Positions 50,701 through 62,100 of a DNA stretch of 64,000 nucleotides are shown here, piece after piece. Made by a program: the position numbers and the translations under genes. Positions within the stretch are counted from its first letter, which is position 1; each line of letters begins with the position of its first letter. Source of the DNA: Cloeon dipterum (lineage: Eukaryota > Arthropoda > Insecta > Ephemeroptera > Baetidae); contig NC_088788.1 in assembly GCF_949628265.1 (NCBI RefSeq), positions 13,578,001 to 13,642,000 of the forward strand, in the 5' to 3' direction. The notes under the pieces were generated by a model. It did not search any database. It had not been told where the DNA came from and saw nothing but the letters and a program-made list of their open reading frames with translations.

Positions 50701-53700
50701 CTCTGCGAGTCCTCTTTTCATTTCCAACATTTCACCGCACAATTTGCAATGTAAATGGAAACTCGCACTGACTGCCAGCCGGCCGACAAGCCGGAGCTAA
50801 TTTATTCTGCATTGAATAAATAATAACAGACGCCCGAATCCCGCCTGCTTCGCTTGCTCGCGCGCCGCGTACATGAACGTGTTTCCGGTAATGCTGCTGC
50901 CCCTGTGGGAATGGTCGCCTTTCTCTTTGCTGTTGCTTTGCTTGCTTATTCCATCCCCTTTCCCGCCCTCCGCCTCTCTTTCACTCTGTGCATCGACACC
51001 GAGCTACATTTCAATAAGCATCCCTTTTGTTTCGCGGAAATGACGTAAAACTTGGGACTCGTTTCGTTCCGTGTCGACCAGCACAGAAAGAGAGTGGAAC
51101 CATCTTTCACGCGGGCTATTTACACGCGCCTCTTTTGGAGGAATATGCAAAGTAGCCACTCCACACTTTGCGCGCGTCTGTGCTGTGAAGACGCTTTTTG
51201 CCTGCAGGGAAAGAGGCGACGAGCACACTTTCGGCTAAAGAGTTTTTTCGGAACTTGTCTTTGAAATGCGACTTCAGCCGGCTCGATAAACGTCCTCTCG
51301 TAATGTGAATTCTTAACATATTTTCGGTTTTTCGAGAACCACTTTGAATTTCCAGAAGCAGCCTCTTGTGTTCTCAAAAGTAGAGGAATAAGGGAATTCC
51401 TATTTCAAAAATATTGCTTCAAACCGATAAAAATCAATTTCTATAACCTGATATATTGACTTCTAAAAGAAGTACTACCTGGCCGAAAAAAAATTAAATA
51501 TGATTAACTACGCATACACATTCATAAATTGCACAAAAGGTTTTCAAAAAGGGTCCTCATTTAAAAAAGGTTATCTGGGAAATAGGTGAGAAAATTGCAA
51601 TTTGAATGCAAGTAAAAATTAACTATTAGAATAGGTGAAATAAAATTGACTTTCAATCAACTGTTGTGGTCTGAAAAGGAAAACTCTACAGAAATGTTTT
51701 GTTAAGAAATTGACATTTTAACGGACAATGGTTTTTAAATCTCACATCCGTAGCATTACTTAGAGAAAGCCAAATGGGATTTCATAGCAAGGATACAAAA
51801 TGCTCTTCAATGTTTTACAACAACCTTTTGTAAAAGTTTGCCCATGAGTAGTGGAAATCGTTTGCTGGACTTGATTAACAGCCGAGACCTAATTGGTTTC
51901 CAACAAATTGGAATAGAGTTGAAAGTAAAATTCTAGTGCTTGTCTGGTGTAAAGTTAAACCAGATCGTGCCTATATTGTGCGAAACCTAGTGGAATGGTA
52001 AAGTCTTCTGGGCTTGTCACTTGCAAAACATCTGCGACCGGCCGTAGGGACAGCGCAAATTTCGCAGACAGCGGAGAGTTTCGCCGCTAAACGAGTTAAT
52101 CACCGCAGTTAATTAACCGTCTACGTGGTAGCATCTGCGAATCGAGACCGATGCAGCAGCAGAGGCGGACGAAGTTAGCACACGACCACATCAATCAGAG
52201 GCATGCTTTTGTTGCCAACGAATATAAAGCGGGCGGCGCGCAAATGAGTCGCAACACCCACCTAGGAGGCCCTGTTTGCCTGCCTGCCAAGACTCATCGG
52301 GCCGTCATTTGAAAGGGCCGCACAGCCAACAGATAATGCCCCTCTGAATAATGAATGATCGTGAGCGAGCGAGCGAGTGGTGTGCGCGCTGAAAGAAGAA
52401 AATTTTGCTTTACATTTTGCCTGCGCACCGTCGTGCACCAGCAGCATCCCTTTCGTCGTTTCGATCCTCGGATGGTTCTGGCTATTTTCTTTCTTGAGAG
52501 AGTGTGTGACCCGAGAAGAAATGTGTGTCTCAGCGGTGAACCTGCCTGCCTCTCCGCTTTTGTGTGTGCTGCAACCGACGAGCTGCGTGGGTGGATGGCT
52601 GGCTGGGGCAGTGACACACGAGCACCGCACGCTTGGCAACAGCTCTTTAACCCGCGCTTCGCCCGCGGCCTACCACCGTTTTTCGATACAGCCGCTCGTT
52701 GTTGCAAACTAGAACAAGGACTTATTTCTATTCACATTTCCTGCCGCACAATGGGCATCTTTGTTGTGCGTTTGTTTACAACCGCGAATGACTGCCTTGG
52801 GCTGCTACTTGCCGTTGCTACCCTCGATTATGAAAAACACACTTTTTTTAGAAAGCCTTGTAATTTTAATTACCTAATGAACGAAAGTCCCGGGTTTTAG
52901 GGGACGGTTTTGGCTTCTACTTGAAGCAAATTCGACAACGATGACAACATTAATTCCAGTTCTCATTGTCAGTCAAAGGTTTTCATTTTTCAGCATTTAC
53001 GGACAATTTTGTACAGCTTGTAATTATAATTGCTCTCCTTGCGGTAAATTGAGATGGGACGGCCGATGAATAGACCTTGTCCCGTGCGAGGCGGTCATCC
53101 TCGTTTGAGGAGAACCTTTGACTGAAGATTTCGGGTGCTCTCTCCACCATCTGGCGCTCAGCCCTTTGTTCCCTTCGGGCGTACAGGGTTGAGGTCTCGT
53201 GGCACCTGCTTACGCAATCCTCAGGTGGCGGTTCTTTACCTCTCTCACGTGTCCTCGCAGGTTCTCGTATTCAAAGTGTAGTTTGAGGTAGAGAGAGCTA
53301 AAAAACACACCTTTTATGCTGCGTCGCACTTTGTTAGAGAAATCTCTTTATTCCTCTCCTCTCTATTTCTATATATCAGCTCCACCACCCTCAAAGATGG
53401 ATTCTATTGAAACCATTCGCCGTAACCTGCTATAGTGTGATGCTATATCAAAAATATCTTTTGCTCTGGCCCCTTTTTGCCGAGTTCAATCGAACAGGCC
53501 ATCGCTAGTCATTTTCTGAAAATTTGAGATGTTCTTCGCGACTTTTGAAGCCAGCGCATTTATTAAAAAATCTGGACACCTTAAATTCAGCAGGGAAATT
53601 TATAAAGATGAGCGGTATTAGCATTTGACGTTTAAAAGCAGAGATTAGGCAGCAAAAATATTTCCAAATGGGGTAAAAAACATGTTTTTCCAGATTCTTA

Positions 53701-55844
53701 GTCAAAATTCTTAAAAAAAAAGAGAACATACACTATTCCGAAATTTTCGCGAAAACTCATAAGCGTCTTAGGATAGAATTTATGTTTTAAAAATTTGCTT
53801 GATTTAAAAATCTCCAAAGATTCAAAATTTTCAATAATGACCGTGTCCAATTCCAATGACCTTAAATTTGGTGTTCATTCGATCAGGCTTGGCAAGAGAA
53901 ATTCAAAGCACACTTGCTTTAAAAAACGTCTTAGCATGATATATATTATATACCAACAAGTTTTCAATTGTATTTCCAAAACAGTAAAACGCGCAAAAGT
54001 GAAAACTTTGACGAATTCCCCCGTAGGTGCTTCTAGTGCAGACTAGTAAATTATTTGCATTCTGTTGATAAGATGTAACTTACGACCCGTGACATTTGCT
54101 CACATCCTTGATAAAAACACAATTGGGTGGCCTCTTTGGAAAGTTTGCACTCGATCATTTTGAAAGGGTGAAAAATGAGAAGTCGAGGAGCATCCAGTCA
54201 AGCAATTCATTAGAAATTCACCCACTTATCTTCTATGGCAAAAGTTTCTGAGAGTTCGTTCCATCGTGCGTTATTGATAGCAATTTTTATTCGCGTCTAT
54301 AGATTCAAATCTGGAAACAGCCTTTTTCATCAATAAACCACCGTTTAAGGAAGTATAAAGTTTGAGCTCAGTGAAAAAACTAAACTTGGGTTGAGCGAGC
54401 TTTCTTTAAACGCGACACTGTTCATTTCCCTCTGTTTCGCAGAGAGATAGTGTGTGTTCAATGGACCGCTCGCTGCCTGAATTTATTGGCCGCGCCACCC
54501 TCATCGTAACTCTGTCCCCGCGCGCGACGCTTTTTCTTTCATCCCACACCCGCCCATATACGATCTGTCGAATCTTTCATATGTAAAATTGGTGCGGCTC
54601 TCCCACAGAGACGAGCAACCATTCACGACAACTAGCCGTGGCTCGTCAATTTTTCATGCGAGTGAATTGCGCCGCAAAGTTTTTGCCGCAAAAGTATGCA
54701 CGGACAGAGGTTGGAGGCAGTCTCGTCTTTGCGCGAGGCTGCGTTTGACTGCTCCGCCATTGATTCCGCAGATGTTTCCTGGCCGAACACTTTTCAAGCT
54801 GGCGGTGCGAGAAATTGCCGTGCCGACCAAGACTCTATTCATCCGCCGGCATGGTTCAATACAGGCCATTAACTAAACCACCTTCCTCGCACAGCCGGCC
54901 GCTGGGTGAGAAGAAAAAATGCTTTCCTGTGTTTGATATACAACGACGTGTTTTCCTGGAAGAGAGATTATCGGAGCGGCGCGGAGATTCGCCGAAATCC
55001 CCTTTTCAGCAGGCGAAATTGATTTCCATTCCCATGTACCCGTCCTTTAATAATTCTCTTTGCCCCCCTAAAACCGGGTTTCGAGTGTTATTTGCGTCGA
55101 TTGAGCGGCGCCTTTTAGCGGAATTACGTAACAAAAGGGTCTGCAAACGAGACTTGCGAACAAGTTTTCAAGTCAATAATCGTTAAAAGGTTGCACAGTC
55201 GAGATAAAAGTTTGAAACGAAGAGGAATTGACGTTTCCGAAATACTTAACCCCGTGCTAAGTTTTATATTAGTTCAGGCAGAAAAGCAGCGAGCGAAACT
55301 TTGTCCATTCTTCGCTCTCGCTTGCCGCCAGGCAAACCACAATATTTTTAATAATTTTGGCAGCTTCCCACCGCCTGAAATCGCTTTAGAATGTGGAAAT
55401 GGAGAATTTCCAACTTATCCTGCCGGAACTTTCTTCGACAAGCTTTTAAGAAACACGCATCTCAAAGCTCAAAGAGCGTGAAGAGTGAAGATGAAAATCA
55501 TGTTGTTTCATAATGGAACGAATAAACCGCTTCGATTGCACGTTAAAATTCAACGTGAGATGAAATTACATGTAATAAATAAAATCTAGGCATTAGAGCT
55601 TGATGAACTAATTTTGCAGGAGCAGGTATTGCAATTTTTAGGGTTTATTTTCTATTTAAATGATAAATAATATACTATCGTGTGTAATGCATTATGAACA
55701 ACCACTTAAAGCCAGCTGCAAATTGAGTTTCACGCAGAAGTTGTTGTCAAATTAAATTTTTAACAGAATTATCGATCTGTTAAGTCGCGACTTGCGCAGC
55801 TATTTGCTTCAAACATTTTCAGTCAGTAGTTATAGTGCTTGATT
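47780..55844. other. Non-coding region with GC-rich islands
   Basis: GC/CpG-rich blocks at roughly 47.6-48.2, 48.6-49.2, 50.2-51.3, 52.0-52.9 and 54.4-55.4 kb alternate with AT-rich DNA. Open frames in the GC-rich blocks reach 192 codons but show no domain, splice logic or membrane segments of a known family. Short pyrimidine/purine runs occur at 49000-49016 (CT) and 50533-50560 (GA-rich). A balanced-composition stretch at about 53.05-53.3 kb has no long frame and no identity. The missing first exon of the membrane protein gene should lie here or further right. Confidence 0.5.
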
Positions 55845-57174
55845 ATGAAAGTGCAGCACCACATAAATCTTGTTTTTGCTTTAAATTTATTATTTGGATT
55901 TCGTTGTTCCAAAAAGAATGGGAGTTTCTTGCAGATAATCTACCAATTCGTTTTATTTTGTGTCTCTGTTTCTGCGTTTACAATCTGCATTTTATCGGCA
56001 ATGCAGTTTCCGTACTTAAAAGCCGATTTGGTGATTTTCATCAATTATTTATCCCAAGTAATTTTCTCTGTCCAAGCCTTTCTCCCCGGCGCTTACATTC
56101 TAATTTATCACCGATTCTTTCATCGGTTAATTGGCCACTGCTTTTTTTCTCGCCATTTCCCCCGGAGCAAACCGCAATCAAAGTGTATCGCCACCACTGT
56201 TATTCCACTCGTTATTTCTGTCACGGGATGCTCCATCCAGTTTTTTGCGATTTACTGGCGCGTTACTAGCAGCCCAGACCACATTTACATCAACCGCGAT
56301 GACGACCTCATTAAAATTCAGTACAGAAACCAAACTTTTGAAATGTCGTATAGCTATTATCTCATGGCGAGGTTTCGTTTGGCTTCTGCAGAGGCGTTTT
56401 TAATATTGAAAAAATTTGCGCACAACTCAGTTTTGACTTTAATGATTCTAACAATTCGGGATTACGTTTCATACCTCAATAAGACCATCCACGATGCAGT
56501 TCCAAAACAACCGCATTTCGTGGTGAAATGCAAAAATAGCAGTTTCAACGACTGGATCAACTGCCAGCAAACAGTCTCAATGTGTGATATTTTAATGGGG
56601 TTTAGTTTAAAAATAAATATTTATTTCCAATCACAGTTTTGTCGGTCAGTTGAATGATTTTCTCATGCCCTACCTTCTTCTTACCATGATTTCAAACTCC
56701 GCCACGCTTTGTCTGTTGGCATTCTCAATAACAAGGGTAATGCATTCCCACTTTTGAAAAACAAGACTACTTTATATATATGTGTACCGTTCACAGGGAG
56801 GGAATGTGGCAAAGGTTTCCATCCACTCGTATTACATATTGATCTGTTTGACGGAACTGAGTGTCTTTTGTTACGCCGGACACGCGCTGAAAAAAGAGGT
56901 AACGAGATGGAAAATTGCACCTCTCCTACTATTTTTTTTTATATCGTATTTCTTCGTCTTGCAGGGTCAAGAACTGGTCAGCACGTTGAATCGCGTGCCA
57001 ATTCCCACCGAGTCTTGTGGCTTAGGACACACGCTGACGCGGATTGCCACTGATTGCAAAAATTCTCTAAAAGTGCAGTGTGGCCCGTTTTTCGTACTGT
57101 CGCTCGAGCTTTTAATATCGATTTTCAGTGTTGTCATTACGTACTTTATCGTTTTAGTCCAAGTAAATCACTGA
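55845..57174 (+). CDS. Insect gustatory receptor (7-transmembrane)
   Basis: Modelled as four coding exons, 55845-56581, 56637-56736, 56797-56898 and 56965-57174, giving 382 residues, the normal size for an insect gustatory receptor. These form ligand-gated cation channels in chemosensory neurons, with the N-terminus inside. About seven hydrophobic segments are visible, from IIYQFVLFCVSVSAFTICIL near residue 27 to LLISIFSVVITYFIVLVQ at the end. The end carries the family motif TYhhhhhQ; the usual following Phe is Val. The final introns in the C-terminal third are typical of the family. The long first frame must switch to a second frame near 56600; a 55 bp intron (GTGTGA to TCACAG) restores it to QLNDFLMPYLLL, but this donor is weak, and a 37 bp intron or a frameshift are alternatives. 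After Gln379 GTAAAT could also be a donor to a further tiny exon. The start is the first ATG in frame. No second receptor copy is nearby. Confidence 0.8.
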
Positions 57175-60100
57175 AATATCCTCTATTTGGTATTTTTTCA
57201 TATATCGATATGATTGCTAGTGCCCAATGTCAATTTTATTTTTAGAATAAGACTTGAGCTTTGGCCGTTTTTCCCGTTAAAATAAATGTTTTTAGGTCTG
57301 GCCAGAAAATATATTTTGCCTACTTAAAAAATCAATGGACTAAATTTTCTACTCTATTTATGAAATAAATGTCTCTATTTACAGAGAATAGGATAGTAAT
57401 CATAATTTAGCCTCTCCTTGATCCCTTGAGAGTTAAGTAGAATAAATTAAAAAAAAACTGCAATGCTTCGTTTGCATTCATAACACCTCCTCAATTTTTT
57501 GTAGCATGAAGGAAATAAGGTAGAATAAACCAAGCCTTTTACATGTTTTTATCGGAGTTAACTCAGCCCAAATCGAGGAGAGGGAAGCATTCACGAAGTC
57601 TACATCGCACCGCCCAAACCCAATGAATGCTCAAGTCATTTCCTCTACTGGCGGGATATGAAGGACGTAAGGGACAGCTCTCGTTCACATGACGGCAACC
57701 GCGTCGTGCGTCTGAATCGAGTTTCATCTGTCGTGATTGATATTCCGGAGACGAAGCTTGTTTCGCACAAAAAAGCAGGCCAACTTTTGGTCCAAGCGGC
57801 CGATCGCGCGGAAATTCACAGGGCTGTTTCCCCACTCAGCCTGCAGAACACGCGTTTTCGTTGCGGCTCCCGTCCAAAAGAAAATATTTTCCATCCCTTC
57901 CAGCGCATCAGGAAGAGGACGCGAGGGAAGAAAAGGTGAATGGGTGCGCGGGGGAGTAGGCCGGCACGTGCAATGTAGGGCCTCTTCTGCAACTGTGTGT
58001 CCTCCCAACAATTCAGGCACGGATCGATTTGAACGCGAGAGTGCGTGCAGACGCTCTCTCTTCTCTTCTCTCTCGGAGCACTTTTAGCGGAGGTTCGTGT
58101 AGGCAAGTCGCCTTCCCTAATAAAGAAGACGGAACGGGAAGAAGCCAGTTTTTTAATGATTGGTTAGAGAGTGCATTTTTAATCAAAGAACATAATAAAA
58201 ATTTTGAAGCAAAGTTAGTTGATAAGGAAAGTTAGAAATTTTAAATTAATGAAAGTTTAGTAGCTTCTATAATAATAAATATTTCTAAAATAAGGCAACA
58301 AACACAGCTTCCCAAAGCTGTATTTGAAAACCACACATTATTGAACAGAGCTAGTATTCAATAGTTGCACAATTGCAGAGTATTTTCCAAATTAAAATAG
58401 ATGCTACAGAATATTTTAAAGATTTGGAGAGAGTTGCGGTTTTACCATCTACGCAAAAAAACAATAATTTGAGATGTGAACCAATAAACAAAATTAATAT
58501 ATCAGTACTGTAAAATATAATTTATTTTTGAGCGCAATTTTTCGATTTTGCTTCATCACGAGAAGTCCTGCGTAGTTAAGAGCAGACTTTCTAACGCTAA
58601 AATTTTCGAATCAAAAATTATTGGCTGAGATGCTCACTATTTTGGAAAATAACATGTCCACTAATCGTAAATTTTTAAATCTTCTTGATTAGTTTGGCCC
58701 AAATCACAATACGACACAAAATTGCATTAGTGCCCGGAAGTTGGACTTTGCGAACCTCCATTAGAGGCATCTTCTCACCCTCACAATACGAGGAGCAAGC
58801 GGGAAAGGGTCGCAGGCGTCGCGCGTTAGGTCGAGCAACGCGCGCAGCATCTCGCAAAAATTGGACTCGTCTAGACACGTTCTCTTGCTCTCGCTCTCTC
58901 TCTCATAATGCGCAGACAAGACCACTTCTCGTGCAAATGCTCTCATTAGGGAAGGTCGGTGAATTTTAATTAGTCTGATTGAGCTGCCGCCTTTTTGCCC
59001 CCGACTTTTGCTGCGGCTTTCGCCAACCCATTGAGTTAATTGTCCGCCTCTCGCTCTCACGCGGTCTTGCTGTTTTAAATGGAAAACAAGCAATCCGCCT
59101 ACGAGTGTTGTCAAGTCGCAATTTTCGGCCGGGATTTTCTTGCATGCTGTTTTTGCACGTAACTCGCCGCGTGCAATTAGCGTTTGCAAACCGCAAATTG
59201 CAGTGCAGGCAACGTGTGTTGGCTTAACTTTCCGCTGTGGCGCACAATTGAATCCAACACCGGCAGAGAGTTTGCGAGTCGCAGAAAATTGCAGTGCTTG
59301 GTCGTTTGGGAGTAAAGCAGCGGCAGCTGCTGTTGGCCACTGTTTCAAACTCCTCTAATTTTCGCGATGTGCGGGACGGTCAATTTATTTTATTGTGCGC
59401 TCCTGCTTGTTTCGACCAAATCCACTTTTAATTTGTAGCCTCGTTTTTTCGTATAAAAAAAAGGATGAAAGGATCCTTTTTTAATTAAAAGCCGAAAATC
59501 GCAGAGTCAGAGCCAATCAAATTGATCCTCCTCTCGAGTGGAAAAAGAGTAAACAGGGTTTGATGGAAATTTTCCCCGTTCATCGTCTGCACAAAGCTGA
59601 ATGGTTTTCCGTCAAGGTAGGATTTGGCGTGGCTTACCCCGGATTTCACTTCCTGCCTTTGAAAATGGAAACGAATCAGAGAGCGGTTCGGTCGGCAATA
59701 AATCTTACCAGCTCCGCACTTCCTGTCCGATGCCGGTGGCGATAATTGTGCAATTAAAAGGAGAACTTCTCGCATGGTTGCCGATGTCCGCAGAAACGGT
59801 ATGAAAGCCACGTGTTTCCCGACCAACAAGACGTGCAGTCGGACAGCTAAGCAGTCTTTAACTTTGTTCGCCAAGTATCGATTCGGCCAAGTGACGCGGA
59901 TGCGTTTCCGATTTTTTGCTCAGCTGCCGCACCAACTGGCTTGACTGCGTCTCTCGAGCTGCGTCGTGAGCGAGTTTTACTTGCAAATTACCCAGTAATA
60001 AACTGGCGTCAAACTGCGACGGGCGACGCAAATGGGGCAGTTCGCAGCGGTGTCATCGCTTAATTAATTCCCCATTTCCTTGCAAGCGATCGAACAAAGC

Positions 60101-60952
60101 GGCCCAAATGTTTATCTTCTGCATTTGAGGGCAAATATTAGTCCTAAATCAACACGCGCAGGAACAAAAGAACGCCAGCTGAATAATTAATCGCCGAGAT
60201 TCACGAGTTTAAGTCACTAATGCGAATTGTCAACACTTGACAAAGCTCGTCCTCTGCTCTTTGTTCGCAGTTTAAATAATGGCACCAAATGAGCCCCGAG
60301 CACGTATAGCTCACAATCAGTGCGACAACCAATTAATTCCGACTTTTGTTTAAACCAGTCGCAGTTTATTTCACTAGTAAACACTCATTTTTATTTATTA
60401 TAGGCTATTAATTCAAACTTTGGGCCACGCAGGAGGACGAAATAATGCTGTTTCATTTTGACAGATAATAAAAAATTAGTGATTTCCAGCCTATTACAAA
60501 AGCATGGCGTATTTTCATAAATCTTGCTGGCACTGTTTACACACCTGCCTCTGACACCTGCTGGGTTGCCTGCCTCCGCTTTATCGTAATATCAGTGACA
60601 AATTTCATAGCCAGGGGCCAATGGGCTATAAAATGTGGCACTGCCGCGGTTTCTCCCTAATCTGACTTACAAAATGGAACCCGCTTTGCCACCAAATTTG
60701 CCTGTGCTTGAGATTGCCTCTCTCATAAAGGTGAATGTAAATGGTTTAGAAGAAGCGAAAGTTTTTATATCCGTTGAAATAATTTTCTAGCCTGTCATCA
60801 AAAGCTGAAAAAATTTTACCGTCTATTCTGTATATTTTATGCATCAAAATTAGTAGGACGTTTCATGAGATAAAAACATTTTAAATCAAAAAAGCAATTA
60901 TAGTTAAAAGCAAAACTCTAAAAAATATAATGAATATATTAGAGAGCTCTGA

Positions 60953-60995
60953 ATGCAACCTGCACGACGTAGATGTTAAGAGATTTGCCTATCTT
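60953..60995. repeat. Short dispersed repeat, copy 2
   Basis: ATGCAACCTGCACGACGT with downstream similarity to 3744-3786, in the same orientation, 57 kb away. Neither copy lies in a recognised gene. Confidence 0.5.
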
Positions 60996-62051
60996 TTTTT
61001 TAACTTGTACAACATGAAGTTGTATGCATGCGCGCTCGGTGTATTGTATTCAACCAGTAACAAAGGAAGAGAAACCCAATCAATTCATCACTCTACGTGA
61101 TTGAACATCTTGCCGGAGCATGTAAGCCCCTGATTTATCTCGGCAACACAGAACGAACCTTGTCCGAAGCGGAAATCGCTCAACTGCACGCTACAGGGGC
61201 CAGCGGATGGCGAATCCGATTAAACACCAATTTTCCGGACAGCCTGGTGGGGGCTGAAATAATGTAGTGATACGCTTGCGAAATCCAGCCAGCCTTTGTT
61301 GCGCCGCCAGACTGGGCGATGAATGGCAGGATAAATGCATGAATGAGTGGAGCACACGCGCTTTTGAAATTGAATCTGCGGTTGCTGCGGCGAGTAAAAG
61401 TAAAAGCGCGCGGCTCTTGTGCTTGTGCAGCAACAGCAACGGCAGCAGTGCCACTCGAGATACCGTCAGTGTGAGAGCACAGACCGAGTGAATGGGCGCT
61501 AAAGTTTTGTCTGCTGCGTTATTTTGCAAGCAAACACAAAGACAGCTGTCAATAAACACTCAACGCGCTCTTTCTCTCCGTCTCGTCAAGCGAATTTGAG
61601 TTGTTACTCCGCCGTCACGGAGAAAAATAATACGAAATCATGCTAGCGAGGCGTTCTTGCGTGTTTTATCGCGAATCCGGCTTCTTGTGTGTTCTACAGC
61701 GTAGCGGCGTCAATGCTTCTCGAAATTTATTCACGGTGTGCCGCGCTTCAACCGCATTTTGAGACGAAAGTTTCGCGTTATAAATCCGAATAAAAAGCTA
61801 ATTAGCGCGTTTCAAGTGACTTGGAAAACCTTGCTACATTAAACACTTCAAAAATTATTTTAATTTTCCAGAGCAGATTTGCTGGAAAACACTTTTAGAA
61901 ATGGAATGTTTCTTGGGTTGTGTCTCAAGAACGTCTATAACTGGGAAATAGCAAAACGCTCTTCTCAATGGAGGATGTTTTATGTGCCAAAATTGAAGGG
62001 AAAAATCTTACACGTTCTCATGCTGGACAACCACAAATCAATATCATGTAA

Positions 62052-62100
62052 GATTCTGAATCACCAGCCAGCCGTTGAAAACCCATAGACTGCACTCCTT
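62052..62100. repeat. Dispersed repeat copy B
   Basis: Second copy of the repeat at 47238-47285. It shares 18 exact bases, then carries a small tandem duplication of CAGC/AGCC and diverged but alignable sequence (GTTGAAAAC against GTTAAAGAC; ACTGCACTCCTTTCTG against ATTGCATTCATTGCTG). Confidence 0.6.

Noticed and set aside
52355..52900. 181-codon open frame on the plus strand
   Set aside because: Starts at a non-ATG codon, has biased composition and no domain.
58761..59348. 195-codon open frame on the minus strand
   Set aside because: Overlaps several similar frames on both strands; no recognisable motif.
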